Shown: one piece after another, positions 8,077 through 17,192 of the stretch
How positions within the stretch are numbered: the first letter of the stretch is position 1
How the letters are laid out: each line of letters starts with the position of its first letter
Assembly (NCBI RefSeq): GCF_010669145.1
Contig: NZ_CP048632.1
Location: 496,001 to 560,000 of the forward strand
DNA: 64,000 nucleotides
Reading direction: 5' to 3'
From: Rhizobium oryzihabitans
Lineage (GTDB): Bacteria > Pseudomonadota > Alphaproteobacteria > Rhizobiales > Rhizobiaceae
Translations under genes and position numbers: made by a program
The notes under the pieces: model-generated
What the model saw: the letters and a program-made list of their open reading frames with translations, nothing else
Databases searched by the model: none
Told to the model about the DNA's origin: nothing

Positions 8077-10590
8077 ATGAAGACACATGCACGGGCGGTG
8101 GTGATCGGTGGCGGCGTTGTCGGCGTCTCGACGCTTTATCATCTTGCCAAAAAGGGCTGGAGCGACAGCGTTCTCATTGAGCGCAAAGAACTGACGTCTG
8201 GCTCCACCTGGCATGCGGCCGGTCTCCTGCCGCTGTTCAACATGAGCTACTCCGTCGGCCAGATCCACAAATATTCCGTGAAGTTCTATGAGGAGCTTCA
8301 GGAAGAGACCGGCATGAATGTCGGCTTCTCCAAGGTCTCCAACATACGTCTCGCCCGCACCAAGGATCGCTGGGACGAATATATGTATTATGCCGGTATT
8401 GCCGAGACCATCGGCGTGCGTGTCAACATGCTGACGCCGGAGCAGGTGAAGGAAATCTGGCCGCTCTGCGAGACGGACGGCCTGCTCGGTGCCATCCAGC
8501 ACCCCGATGACGGCTATATCCAGCCTGCCGATCTGACGCAGGCATTGGCCAAGGGCGCGCGTGACCGTGGGGCGACGATCTATCGCAATACCACCGTCAC
8601 CGCCATCGAGCAGCTGGAAGACGGTCACTGGAAGGTGACGACCGACAAGGGCGAGATCATCGCCGAACATATCATCTCCTGCACGGGCTCCTTCGCCCGC
8701 AAGACCGGCGAGATGGTCGGCATCAATATTCCGGTCATCCCGGTCGAGCATCAATATATCGTCACCGAGCCGCACCCGGCCATCCAGGAACGCCGCCGTC
8801 AGGGCCTGCCGGAAATGGGTGTCCTGCGTGAATCCGACTCGGCCTGGTATATGCGCGAGGAGGCAGGCGGCCTGATCCTCGGTCCTTACGAGGTTGGCGC
8901 GCCGGTCTGTTATGTCGACGGTCCCTCGGATGACAGCGAATATGAGCTGTTCCAGGAGGAGTTGGACCGCCTGATGCCGCATATCGAAACGGCGATGGTG
9001 CGCGTTCCAGCCTTCGGCGAAGTGGGTATCAAGAAGGTCTATAATGGCGCTATCGCCTATACACCTGATGGCAATCCGATCGTCGGTCCCGCACCGGGGC
9101 TGAAGAATTTCTGGCTGAACGAAGGCCATTCCTTCGGCATCACGGCCGCCGGTGGCGCCGGCTGGCAGCTGGCCGAATGGATCGTCGATGGTGAGCCGAC
9201 GCTCGACCTGATGGGTGTCGATCCGCGTCGTTTCGGGCCTTACGCTACGGAAGGCTATCTCATCGCCAAGAACGAAGAAGCCTATGCCAACGTCTTCACC
9301 ATGCATTATCCGGACGAAGAGCGCTCCGCCGCGCGTCCGCTGAAGACGACACCGGTTTATGACCGTCTGAAGAAGCTTGGCGGCGTGTTCGGCTCCGTTT
9401 ATGGCTGGGAGCGTGCCAACTGGTATGCGCCGGAAGGTTATGCGCTGCGCGAGGAAGACCTTGGCGTGGGTGCCGATGTCATCACCAGCCACAACCATGC
9501 GCCGGCCTTGGATGATGGCCGTATCGTCGAGAAATGGTCGTTCCGTCGTTCGAACTATTTCGAACATGTCGGCAATGAGGTGAAGAACGTCACCCAGAAT
9601 GTCGGCGTGCTTGATATGTCGGCCTTCGCAAAAATGGAAGTCTCCGGCCCGGGTGCGCGCGCATGGCTGGACAGCATTCTGGCCAACATCGTGCCGAAGA
9701 AGCGCGGCCGCATCGCACTGACGCATCTTCTGACGCCGAATGGTGGCGTGAAGGTGGAATTCACCGTTTATGAATGGGCTCCGGGCCGGTTCTATCTCGT
9801 TTCGGCCGGTGGTCTGGAGGCGCATGACCACGACGTGCTGCGTCGGCTTGCCCCGACCGACGGTTCCGTGGTGCTGCAGCCGATCACCCAGAAATACGGC
9901 GTGCTGGTGCTTGCCGGTCCGAAGTCGCGCGATCTTTTGAAAAAACTGACCCGCACCAGCCTCGAGAACAAGGATTTCCCGTGGCTGACGGCAAAGCAGA
10001 TTTCCGTCGGTGTTGCGACGGCGCATGCGCTGCGTGTCAATTTCGTGGGTGAACTTGGCTGGGAACTCCACCATCCGATCGAAATGCAGAACTACATCTT
10101 CGACCGGTTGATGGAGGCAGGTGCGGAATTCGGCATCAAGCCGTTCGGCATCCGCGCCATGGTGTCCATGTCGCTTGAAAAGTCCTATCGCAATATGGGG
10201 CGCGAGCTTTCGGTGGAATATAACGCCTATGAATCCGGCCTTGACCGCTTTCTGCGTCCGGAAAAGAGCTTCATCGGCCGCGATGCGCTTGTGGCCTACA
10301 AGGAGTCCGGGGTGAAATGGGTGTTCTCGACGCTGACCGTTACCGGCAATACGGATGTGGACGCGCGTGGGTCTGAAGCGATCTCCGACGAGAGCGGCGC
10401 TCTTGCCGGCCGTGTCACCAGCGGCGGTTTTGGCTGGCGCATCGGCAAGTCGATTGCGCTCGCCATGCTCAAACCGGAATATGCGGCAATCGGCACGAAG
10501 CTGAAAATCCGCATTCTCGGCACGCTTTATGATGCCGAAGTGGTGGAAGAAAGCCCGTTCGATACGGAGAATGCGCTGCTGCGCGCCTGA
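8077..10590 (+). CDS. FAD-dependent dehydrogenase of the dimethylglycine/sarcosine dehydrogenase family
   Basis: An 837-residue two-part flavoprotein. The N-terminal half (about 1-370) is a DAO-type FAD domain: dinucleotide-binding motif VIGGGVVGVSTLYHLAKKGW at residues 8-27, then TSGSTWHAAGLL, where the His is the usual site for covalent FAD in this family. A linker (FAO_M type, about 375-430) leads to a GcvT-like folate-binding half (about 440-835) with LGWELHHP and RAMVSMSLEKSYRNMG. Relatives oxidatively demethylate dimethylglycine or sarcosine and pass the methyl group to tetrahydrofolate, in glycine betaine breakdown. Exact substrate cannot be read from sequence. It is a single-gene unit with its own terminator. 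Confidence 0.85.
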   Translation: MKTHARAVVIGGGVVGVSTLYHLAKKGWSDSVLIERKELTSGSTWHAAGLLPLFNMSYSVGQIHKYSVKFYEELQEETGMNVGFSKVSNIRLARTKDRWDEYMYYAGIAETIGVRVNMLTPEQVKEIWPLCETDGLLGAIQHPDDGYIQPADLTQALAKGARDRGATIYRNTTVTAIEQLEDGHWKVTTDKGEIIAEHIISCTGSFARKTGEMVGINIPVIPVEHQYIVTEPHPAIQERRRQGLPEMGVLRESDSAWYMREEAGGLILGPYEVGAPVCYVDGPSDDSEYELFQEELDRLMPHIETAMVRVPAFGEVGIKKVYNGAIAYTPDGNPIVGPAPGLKNFWLNEGHSFGITAAGGAGWQLAEWIVDGEPTLDLMGVDPRRFGPYATEGYLIAKNEEAYANVFTMHYPDEERSAARPLKTTPVYDRLKKLGGVFGSVYGWERANWYAPEGYALREEDLGVGADVITSHNHAPALDDGRIVEKWSFRRSNYFEHVGNEVKNVTQNVGVLDMSAFAKMEVSGPGARAWLDSILANIVPKKRGRIALTHLLTPNGGVKVEFTVYEWAPGRFYLVSAGGLEAHDHDVLRRLAPTDGSVVLQPITQKYGVLVLAGPKSRDLLKKLTRTSLENKDFPWLTAKQISVGVATAHALRVNFVGELGWELHHPIEMQNYIFDRLMEAGAEFGIKPFGIRAMVSMSLEKSYRNMGRELSVEYNAYESGLDRFLRPEKSFIGRDALVAYKESGVKWVFSTLTVTGNTDVDARGSEAISDESGALAGRVTSGGFGWRIGKSIALAMLKPEYAAIGTKLKIRILGTLYDAEVVEESPFDTENALLRA

Positions 10591-10613
10591 GACCGCTTCT
10601 ATCCGCACTGACG

Positions 10614-10638
10614 ATACGGCCCTTGCGGGCCGTATTTC
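10614..10638 (+). terminator. Terminator of the flavoprotein gene
   Basis: ATACGGCCC and GGGCCGTAT form a perfect 9-bp stem with loop TTGC, followed by TTTCCGTTT, 24 bases after the stop codon. Confidence 0.75.
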
Positions 10639-10746
10639 CGTTTAGGTAAGCATGTGCGTAACTCGTTTGCCGGCAAAAGTGTCATTAATTATTCTGCAAA
10701 ACGCGCCTGCTATTTTCCCTTAAATACGACGGGGGACTGGGGCAGG

Positions 10747-11580
10747 ATGAATTTTCTCGGCATTACGGGCATGCAATATTCGGGCGTGCCTTTTACCAAT
10801 AACCGCATCTTGCTTGCGGAAGACAGCAACGTTTTCACCCAGATGGTGAGCATGCGCCTGAAGGAGATGCTGGGCGTCACGGTGGAAGTGTGCCGCTCTT
10901 TTGAAGAGCTGCAGGCCTGTTACGAACATTCGCCCGAACCGGTGACGCTGGCGATCTCCAACATCAATCTGCCGGGGGCGGAAAAGGGCGAGGCGCTGGA
11001 ATATCTGATCGATCTTTCGATCCCGACCATCGTTTTCACCAGCACCTTCCACGAGGCGACGCGCGAGACGCTGATCGCCAAGGATGTGGTCGATTATATT
11101 CTGAAAGACAATATCTTCGCCGTGGACATGCTGACGGAATCCGTCTGCCGGTTTCTCACCAACCACCGCCACCATGTGCTGATCGTCGATGACAGCCCGA
11201 CGGCGCGGGCGCTGCTTTCCAGCCGCCTCAAACGTTATAATTTCCGCGTCAGCCTTGCTGATAGCGGCGCCAAGGCGCTCGAGATACTGAAGGCCAATCC
11301 CGACATCGGGCTGGTGGTGACGGATTATAACATGCCGGATATTGACGGTTTCGAACTGACGCGGCGCATTCGCACCGTGCGCGGGTCGCATGAGCTGCGC
11401 ATCATCGGCGTTTCCTCTTCCACCAACCGGCTGCTGTCGGCCCGGTTCCTGAAGGCGGGCGGCAATGATTTCATGCTGCGGCCCTTCATCGACGAGGAAT
11501 TCTACTGCCGCGTGAACCAGAACCTCGATACGCTGGTGCAGATACAATTGGCCAAGGCCGGGGTGAGACCCGCAGCCTGA
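10747..11580 (+). CDS. Response regulator with two receiver domains and no output domain
   Basis: A 277-residue protein from ATG 10747 (GGGGCAGG upstream; the longer frame to 10654 lacks a site). Two receiver domains fill it. The first (about residues 20-135) starts RILLAEDSN, but the phospho-acceptor position reads SNINLPG, with Asn in place of Asp. The second (about 145-265) starts VLIVDDSPTARALL, has the acceptor Asp in VVTDYNMPDIDGF and the Ser of GVSSS, but the conserved Lys before the Pro is Arg (MLRPF). So receiver 1 probably cannot be phosphorylated and receiver 2 has altered switching chemistry. No DNA-binding, GGDEF or other output domain follows. Its partner kinase is not in the window. 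Confidence 0.88.
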   Translation: MNFLGITGMQYSGVPFTNNRILLAEDSNVFTQMVSMRLKEMLGVTVEVCRSFEELQACYEHSPEPVTLAISNINLPGAEKGEALEYLIDLSIPTIVFTSTFHEATRETLIAKDVVDYILKDNIFAVDMLTESVCRFLTNHRHHVLIVDDSPTARALLSSRLKRYNFRVSLADSGAKALEILKANPDIGLVVTDYNMPDIDGFELTRRIRTVRGSHELRIIGVSSSTNRLLSARFLKAGGNDFMLRPFIDEEFYCRVNQNLDTLVQIQLAKAGVRPAA

Positions 11581-11593
11581 CCGGCGTTCATTC

Positions 11594-13150
11594 TCAAAGC
11601 TGTGATTCAAGCGGCAGGATGCGCATGATACCGGCGATGATCCGACGGCTGATGGCAGCGTCGGGTTCGCGCCGGTATATTTTTGGCTGACCCTGTTCTT
11701 CCGTCATCCAGAGGAGACGGTTGTCATTGTCCATACCCAGCTCGAAACTCATCATGCGGCGGATTTCATCGGAGAATATCTCGTCCATGCGGGCAACCAG
11801 CGGGGCTGAGTTGAAGACGACGCCCATTTCGGTATTGAGCGAGGCGGAGCGCGGATCGAAATTGAGCGAGCCGATATAGCCGGTCTTGCCGTCGCGGGTG
11901 AAGGCCTTTGTGTGATGGCTCGCCTGTCCCGAACCACGTAGCGTGAAGCTGCCCTGGTCCGCCTGGGAGCGTAATTCATGCAGGTTCACGCCGCCCAGCA
12001 GAAGCGGTTTTCGATAACGGGCGTAACCGGCGTGAACGGCGGCCACATCGGTTGCGGCCAGCGAATTGGTGAGGATGGCGACCGACACGCCGCGCTCGGC
12101 CAGATTCAGGAAAATGTCCACGCCCTGTTTGCCGGGAATGAAATAGGGGGAGGTGATGTGCAGGCTCTCGCTTGCCGCCTGCATCAGCGGCAGCAGGCTT
12201 TCCATCAGGAAATTATGACCCTTGCGGCGTTTTCCCGCCGCTTTCTCCGGGGGATCGGCAAGCACATCGGCGGTATCGACCCAGTGAAGGCGATCCGACA
12301 TCAGGAAATGGCCGCTGCCATACTGGCTTTCGACGCGCTCCAGATAGGGTTTAGCGGCCTCGCTTTGCGGCAGGGCGTCAAGCTCGCGTCGCAATCTCGC
12401 AAGCTTGCTCGGTCGTCTTGCCAGAAGCGAGCGCACCGGAACGGAAACCGCGCTGTTCCAGTAGTCATCGAAGATTTCGGTGGCATCGGCAACGATCCTG
12501 CCGAAACCGAGCACATCGAAATCGTGGAAATTCGCCCGCTCTGCGGCATCGAAATAAGCATCGCCAATATTGCGCCCGCCGACAATGAGCGCGCGTCCGT
12601 CGGCAATCCACGCCTTGTTGTGCATGCGCCGGTTGACGCTCCGGAAGCGAAGGATGAGTTCCAGGCTGCGATAGAGAATGTTTTCCCGCGCTCTCGTGGG
12701 ATTAAACAACCGTAGTTCGATATTGGGGTGGCTGTCGATGGCGTGGAAGATGCGGTCGGAGATCGAAACGCCGAGATCATCCAGGAGCAGCCTTACATGC
12801 ACGCCACGGTCGGCGGCGGTGATAACTTCGCGCATCATTAGCCGTCCGGTAAGATCGGCATTCCACATGTAATACATGAGATCGAGGCTGCGTCCCGCCG
12901 CGCGTGCAGCCGCCACGCGTACCGCAAAGGCATCAAGGTTGGAATGCAGCAGGCAGAGTGCGTTTTTTTCGCTCCAGCCGTTCCTTATCGACTGCCAGTG
13001 CCGGTCAAGCCTGGTTTCATCCTCCGCAACCGGCAGGGCGGTGGAGGGGCGTTTGGGAATGGCCTTTTCCCGCTGCTTGCCGAAGACGACAAACAGGCCG
13101 GATCCGACAACCAGCAGAAGAATGGCAATGAAGACCGTAAATGCAGTCAC
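11594..13150 (-). CDS. Phospholipase D / cardiolipin synthase-like membrane protein
   Basis: A 518-residue protein from a GTG at 13150 (GGGAG about 11 bases upstream); a longer frame starts at a TTG (13246) without support. One membrane helix lies at the N-terminus (TAFTVFIAILLLVVGSGLF). Two HKD catalytic motifs follow: RMHNKAWIADGRALIVGGRN at about residue 175 and HHTKAFTRDGKTGYIGS at about residue 405, each with the H-x-K-x4-D pattern. The family makes or cuts phosphodiester bonds in phospholipids; which reaction applies here is not decidable. Convergent with the response regulator gene, 14 bases apart. Confidence 0.85.
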   Translation of the reverse strand: MTAFTVFIAILLLVVGSGLFVVFGKQREKAIPKRPSTALPVAEDETRLDRHWQSIRNGWSEKNALCLLHSNLDAFAVRVAAARAAGRSLDLMYYMWNADLTGRLMMREVITAADRGVHVRLLLDDLGVSISDRIFHAIDSHPNIELRLFNPTRARENILYRSLELILRFRSVNRRMHNKAWIADGRALIVGGRNIGDAYFDAAERANFHDFDVLGFGRIVADATEIFDDYWNSAVSVPVRSLLARRPSKLARLRRELDALPQSEAAKPYLERVESQYGSGHFLMSDRLHWVDTADVLADPPEKAAGKRRKGHNFLMESLLPLMQAASESLHITSPYFIPGKQGVDIFLNLAERGVSVAILTNSLAATDVAAVHAGYARYRKPLLLGGVNLHELRSQADQGSFTLRGSGQASHHTKAFTRDGKTGYIGSLNFDPRSASLNTEMGVVFNSAPLVARMDEIFSDEIRRMMSFELGMDNDNRLLWMTEEQGQPKIYRREPDAAISRRIIAGIMRILPLESQL

Positions 13151-13301
13151 TTGTTTTGATCGCTCCCCGGCCTGAAGATTATCAGGCCGGGTGAAAACGC
13201 GCGAGGGCAGAATGCGTTCATACAAGGTTGCAAAATGCCATGGCAATTCAGCGTTTCAAACCCTTGGCAACCCTTCGGGTCTCTTGCAGCCCTGTGGCAG
13301 C

Positions 13302-15581
13302 CTATTTCGCGGCGAAAGCCCTGCCTAGTCTGTTGCCGAGGGCGCGGGCGCCCGAGAGGACAGGATGCTGGCTGGCCCCGTCGGTCTGGACCGGCCGAGC
13401 GGATGAAACCTCACCCTCGCTTAGCCGGAACTGCGCGATCAGCCGGTTCAGCGCTGCCACCTCGTTTGCAAGCGCGTGGCTGGCGGCCGTCTGTTCTTCG
13501 ACCATGGCGGCATTCTGCTGCGTGCCGCGATCGATGGAGTTCACGGCCGAGCTGATCTCGTTCAGCCCGGTCGTCTGCTCACGCGACGAGCGGACGATCG
13601 CCGTCACGTTGCGGTCGATCTCCTGCACCTGATCAACGATCTCCGCCAACGCCGCGCCGGTTTCTCCGACAAGGCTGACGCCCATATGGACCTGCTCGCC
13701 GGACTTGGTGATGAGCGCCTTGATTTCCTTGGCGGCATTGGCGGAGCGTTGCGCAAGTTCGCGCACCTCCTGAGCAACAACGGCGAAGCCCTTGCCGGCC
13801 GAGCCGGCACGTGCCGCTTCGACGCCAGCATTCAGCGCCAGAAGATTGGTCTGGAAAGCAATCTCGTCGATGACGCCGATGATGTTGGAAATCTCGCGCG
13901 ACGAGCTTTCGATGCAGCTCATCGCTTCGACGGCGCGGCGCACGACCTCGCCGGATTTCGCCGCTCCCGTGCGGGTACGTTCCACCAGCTGGCCTGCCTC
14001 GTCGGCGCGCAGCGTCGCATCCTTGAGAGATGTGGTTATCTCCTCCAGTGCAGCCGCCGTTTGTTCCACGGAGGCGGCCTGCTGCTCGGTGCGCTTGGCA
14101 AGATCATCGGAAGCCGTGCGGATTTCCTCGGAGCCTGACCGGATGGCCTCGGCGTTTCTGTTGACGGCGGAAAGTGCCGATTGCAATTTTTCGAGCGAGG
14201 CATTGAAGTCATGGCGAACCTGATCGAGCGATCCCGCGAAGGTCTTTTCGATACGGTGGGTCATGTCGCCATCGGCGAGCTTCTGCAGGCCCTCGGCCAG
14301 CGCCTCCACCGCGGCGCGCGTCTGCTGGTCGCGTTCGGCGGCTTCCGCTGCGCGTTCCGCCCGTTCCTCATCGGAAAGCGCCCGGTTGCGCTCGGCCTCG
14401 TCTTCAAGACGCACCTTGGCGATCGTCGCATCGCGCAATACGGCAAGCGAGCGGGCCATTTCGCCGATTTCGTCGCGGTGGCGGGCTTCGGACAAATCCA
14501 CATCCGTCTGTCCCTCTGCAATCTGGCTGGTTGCGGAGATGACCCTGTTGAGACGCTTGCCAAAGCGGGCGGCAAGCAACCAGCCTATCGCGACCATGAG
14601 CCCGGCAGCGATGGCGATGACGGCAATGGAGGTGAGGGCAAGCGTCGAGAGATGGGCGAAAAGCACCGATTTCGGTACCGAGACGATGGTGAACCAGGTC
14701 GTATCCGGCAGGACATGGGCGGGCACGGCCAGCATCATGTGGCGGATGCCGGCGGCATCCGTCAGTTCGCGGGCAACACCCGGATTATCGATCATGGCCT
14801 GCCATGCGGCCGCGTCCAGGCCGGAATCCTTCAGGGCTTTGCCATGTGTTTTGGTATCAGGATGGCTGACGATACTGCCGTCCTTGCTGAGAAGCGCGAT
14901 ATATCCCTCTCCAAGCGGTTTCAGCTTTGCAAGGTCGGACGACAGGGAGTCGAGCGCGATGTCGACACCGATCACGCCACCGAACTTGCCGTCAAACATC
15001 AGCGGCGCCATGAACGACGTCATGAAGACATCCTTGCCGTTGATGGGATAGACATAAGGCTCGGTCATGAGGTCCTTGCCGGTCCGTCGCGGTACGAGAT
15101 AGTAGTCGCCGGCTCCTGGGGTCTCGTAGTCGACGAGCGCCTCTTCGATCACCTTTCCGTCCTTGCGGGCATAATAGGGTACAAAACGGCCGGTCGCGTC
15201 GTGGCCCGGTGCGTTGGCGAATTCCTTGTCCCTGCCGTCAAAGGCGTTGGGTTCCCAGCCGGTGCTGATGCCCACGGCAAAGGGGCTGTCCTGGAGAAGC
15301 CGTTTGAACAGGCGATCGATGGACTCGCGGCTCGGGTTGCCGGTTTCCTTCTCGGTATGGAGTGCCGAGCGCATGTTCGCGCCCAGCGTCGTTGCATGCG
15401 CAAAGAAGGTTTCGACGTTGGCGGCGCTGGTATTGGCGGCGTTGTGCATCTCGGAGATCGAGCGTTCTTCCACCGCCCGATAGGAAAGCCATAAAAGCAC
15501 ACCGGCAGTCGCGACGGTCGTCAAGACACCCGCGAAAACGATGGCGAACATGTTGCGGGCGGTAGCGGTTTTCAAAAACAT
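13302..15581 (-). CDS. Methyl-accepting chemotaxis protein with dCache sensor domain
   Basis: A 759-residue receptor. I placed the start at 15581 (GGAG seven bases upstream). TM1 is at about residues 11-33, followed by a periplasmic double-Cache domain (about 40-275) with GISTGWEPNAFDGRD and FMAPLMFDGKFGGVIGVDIA. TM2 (about 288-312) leads to HAMP and a second HAMP-like stretch (GLQKLADGDMTHRI), then the coiled-coil signalling domain with the highly conserved hairpin EIAFQTNLLALNAGVEAARA. dCache receptors usually bind amino acids or other small molecules directly. The C-terminus (RALGNRLGRAFAAK) has no CheR-binding pentapeptide. It is monocistronic. Confidence 0.93.
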   Translation of the reverse strand: MFLKTATARNMFAIVFAGVLTTVATAGVLLWLSYRAVEERSISEMHNAANTSAANVETFFAHATTLGANMRSALHTEKETGNPSRESIDRLFKRLLQDSPFAVGISTGWEPNAFDGRDKEFANAPGHDATGRFVPYYARKDGKVIEEALVDYETPGAGDYYLVPRRTGKDLMTEPYVYPINGKDVFMTSFMAPLMFDGKFGGVIGVDIALDSLSSDLAKLKPLGEGYIALLSKDGSIVSHPDTKTHGKALKDSGLDAAAWQAMIDNPGVARELTDAAGIRHMMLAVPAHVLPDTTWFTIVSVPKSVLFAHLSTLALTSIAVIAIAAGLMVAIGWLLAARFGKRLNRVISATSQIAEGQTDVDLSEARHRDEIGEMARSLAVLRDATIAKVRLEDEAERNRALSDEERAERAAEAAERDQQTRAAVEALAEGLQKLADGDMTHRIEKTFAGSLDQVRHDFNASLEKLQSALSAVNRNAEAIRSGSEEIRTASDDLAKRTEQQAASVEQTAAALEEITTSLKDATLRADEAGQLVERTRTGAAKSGEVVRRAVEAMSCIESSSREISNIIGVIDEIAFQTNLLALNAGVEAARAGSAGKGFAVVAQEVRELAQRSANAAKEIKALITKSGEQVHMGVSLVGETGAALAEIVDQVQEIDRNVTAIVRSSREQTTGLNEISSAVNSIDRGTQQNAAMVEEQTAASHALANEVAALNRLIAQFRLSEGEVSSARPVQTDGASQHPVLSGARALGNRLGRAFAAK

Positions 15582-15752
15582 CCTCATTCTCCAAAACACC
15601 GGCATCGGAGCACGGCGCTAGCTATTGCTTCATAGGGGGATGCAAGGACATGCCGGACCGGCCGGCGAGAGACAGCGAGACCATTTCGCGCAGGTGTATG
15701 AGTTACTGGTTGAACGTTTAAGAATCGATAAGGCGGGCAGGAATTCTTGCGG

Positions 15753-15776
15753 TAATACTTACTAGGACAAGTATTA
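15753..15776. promoter_or_regulatory. Perfect inverted repeat, candidate operator
   Basis: TAATACTT and AAGTATTA (8-bp arms, 8-base spacer ACTAGGAC) lie between the divergent chemotaxis receptor and arsR genes, 84 bases upstream of the arsR start. Size and symmetry fit a dimeric winged-helix regulator. Which gene it serves is unknown. Confidence 0.5.
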
Positions 15777-15835
15777 TTCGAGGTGGGCCGGGCTGAAGCC
15801 GGCTTGCCGAACGAAGACAGGGGCTTGCGAATCGT

Positions 15836-15851
15836 ATAAGTGTGTGCTTAT
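15836..15851. promoter_or_regulatory. Short inverted repeat next to the arsR start, candidate autoregulatory site
   Basis: ATAAG-TGTGTG-CTTAT lies 8 bases before the arsR ATG. ArsR-type repressors usually bind such imperfect palindromes overlapping their own promoter or start. Confidence 0.4.
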
Positions 15852-15859
15852 GTGTTCTC

Positions 15860-16174
15860 ATGACAGAGAATGATATTTTCCGGGCGCTTGCCGATCCGAC
15901 CCGACGGGCAATTTTCGAAAAGCTGGCGGATGGCGCCATGAACGCCTCCGCCTTGCGCGATGGCATGGAAATCAGCCAGCCGGCCATGTCGCAGCACCTT
16001 TCGGTACTGCGCGGGGCGGGGCTGGTGGTTGAGAGGCGGCAGGGTCGTTTCGTCAATTACGAGGTCGATCCGGATGGGCTGACCCGCATTGCGGTATGGC
16101 TTGGCAAATACCGCGCCTACTGGCCACAGCGCATCGATGCTCTCAAGCTCTTGCTGAAGGATATGGACCAATGA
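15860..16174 (+). CDS. ArsR-family transcriptional regulator
   Basis: A 104-residue winged-helix protein starting MTENDIFRALADPTRRAIFE, the standard ArsR opening. The recognition region is EISQPAMSQHLSVLRGAGLV, followed by the wing (ERRQGRFVNYEVDP). The metal-binding cysteine pair ELCVCDL seen in metal sensors is absent, so this belongs to the non-metal ArsR group often paired with AHSA1-type genes. Start ATG 15860 has little Shine-Dalgarno support; translation may be leaderless. It overlaps the next gene by ATGA and probably represses the three-gene operon arsR-AHSA1-clpP. Confidence 0.85.
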   Translation: MTENDIFRALADPTRRAIFEKLADGAMNASALRDGMEISQPAMSQHLSVLRGAGLVVERRQGRFVNYEVDPDGLTRIAVWLGKYRAYWPQRIDALKLLLKDMDQ

Positions 16175-16530
16175 ACAGGCAAACACCCGAAGCGATGAAA
16201 AACGGTCTCGAGCTTGAATATGATCTCGATGAGCCACCACAAAAGGTCTGGCGCGCGATCAGCATTCCGGCGTTTCGCGAACACTGGTTGCCGAAGGAGG
16301 CTTTGGCGGAACCCGAGGCGATCAATGTCACGCCCGGTCAGGAAGTTTGCTACAGGCTGCGGGAGGATATCCCGCCATTTCTGGAAAGCACCGTCACCTT
16401 CAGGATCGCATCGAATGACCGGGGCGGCACCAGCCTGCGGGTCATTCATGACCTGCCCAGCATGAAGCCCGGCCGGATGACAAAGGCTGCCGCAAACCAC
16501 AATGGTTCGCCGATCAAGCTCGCCGCCTGA
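16171..16530 (+). CDS. SRPBCC / AHSA1-like protein
   Basis: A 119-residue protein starting at ATG 16171, which overlaps the arsR stop; AAGGA precedes it. The opening [20 protein letters not shown] and FREHWLP are typical of the AHSA1 branch of the SRPBCC (START-like) fold, a hydrophobic ligand-binding cup. It is shorter than the usual 140-160 residues and the last helix ends in an ordinary polar tail. AHSA1-like genes are very often co-transcribed with this kind of ArsR regulator; the ligand is not known. Here the pair is joined by a clpP paralogue 43 bases downstream. Confidence 0.75.
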   Translation: MNRQTPEAMKNGLELEYDLDEPPQKVWRAISIPAFREHWLPKEALAEPEAINVTPGQEVCYRLREDIPPFLESTVTFRIASNDRGGTSLRVIHDLPSMKPGRMTKAAANHNGSPIKLAA

Positions 16531-16573
16531 TCCGCCACATTCCCTTACATTGTCAAACGACAGGAGTTCGCCG

Positions 16574-17182
16574 ATGCGCGAAGCGATGCAACTCGTCCCC
16601 ATGGTAGTCGAACAGTCCGCACGGGGAGAAAGGTCTTTCGACATCTATTCCCGCCTGTTGCGGGAACGGATCATCTTTCTCAATGGAGAGGTAAACGACA
16701 CGGTGTCCGCGCTTGTCTGCGCGCAACTGCTGTTTCTTGAAGCGGAAAATCCTAAAAAGCCGATCCATCTCTACATCAATTCACCGGGCGGCGTCGTGAC
16801 CAGCGGTCTCGCCATGTATGACACCATGCATTATATCCGCGCACCGGTTCATACGCTCTGCATGGGAACGGCCCGCTCCATGGGATCGTTTCTGCTGATG
16901 GCGGGTGCACCGGGCGAGCGGAGCGCCCTTCCCAATGCCAGCATCCACATTCATCAACCGCTGGGTGGTTTCCAGGGACAGGCTTCGGACATGCTGATCC
17001 ATGCCGAGGAGATGCGGCTGACCAAGCACCGCATGACGCGGCTTTATTCCGAACATTGCAAACACAGCTATGAAAAATTCGAAACGGCCATGGACCGGGA
17101 TTTTTTCATGACGGCGGAGCAAGCTCTGGAATGGGGCCTGATCGATCGCATTCTGGGCGTTCGTGAGGATGTCGCGGCATAG
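16574..17182 (+). CDS. clpP: ClpP-family serine protease (extra paralogue)
   Basis: A 202-residue ClpP-type peptidase. ATG 16574 has AGGAG eight bases upstream. The catalytic triad is in place: Ser in [14 protein letters not shown], His in [10 protein letters not shown], Asp in [18 protein letters not shown]. The oxyanion region [18 protein letters not shown] is standard. The serine motif differs from the usual GQAASMG, typical of secondary ClpP copies found beside the main clpP-clpX locus in rhizobia. No clpX or clpA lies nearby. As the third gene of an ArsR-controlled operon, it may be made under a specific stress and join mixed ClpP rings; that is inference. Confidence 0.88.
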   Translation: MREAMQLVPMVVEQSARGERSFDIYSRLLRERIIFLNGEVNDTVSALVCAQLLFLEAENPKKPIHLYINSPGGVVTSGLAMYDTMHYIRAPVHTLCMGTARSMGSFLLMAGAPGERSALPNASIHIHQPLGGFQGQASDMLIHAEEMRLTKHRMTRLYSEHCKHSYEKFETAMDRDFFMTAEQALEWGLIDRILGVREDVAA

Positions 17183-17192
17183 GGCCGGACGC

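Noticed and set aside
8062-10608. A minus-strand frame of 848 codons opposite the dehydrogenase gene
   Set aside because: It mirrors the codon pattern of the real gene (high GC third positions) and has no motif or start signal; the plus strand carries clear family motifs.
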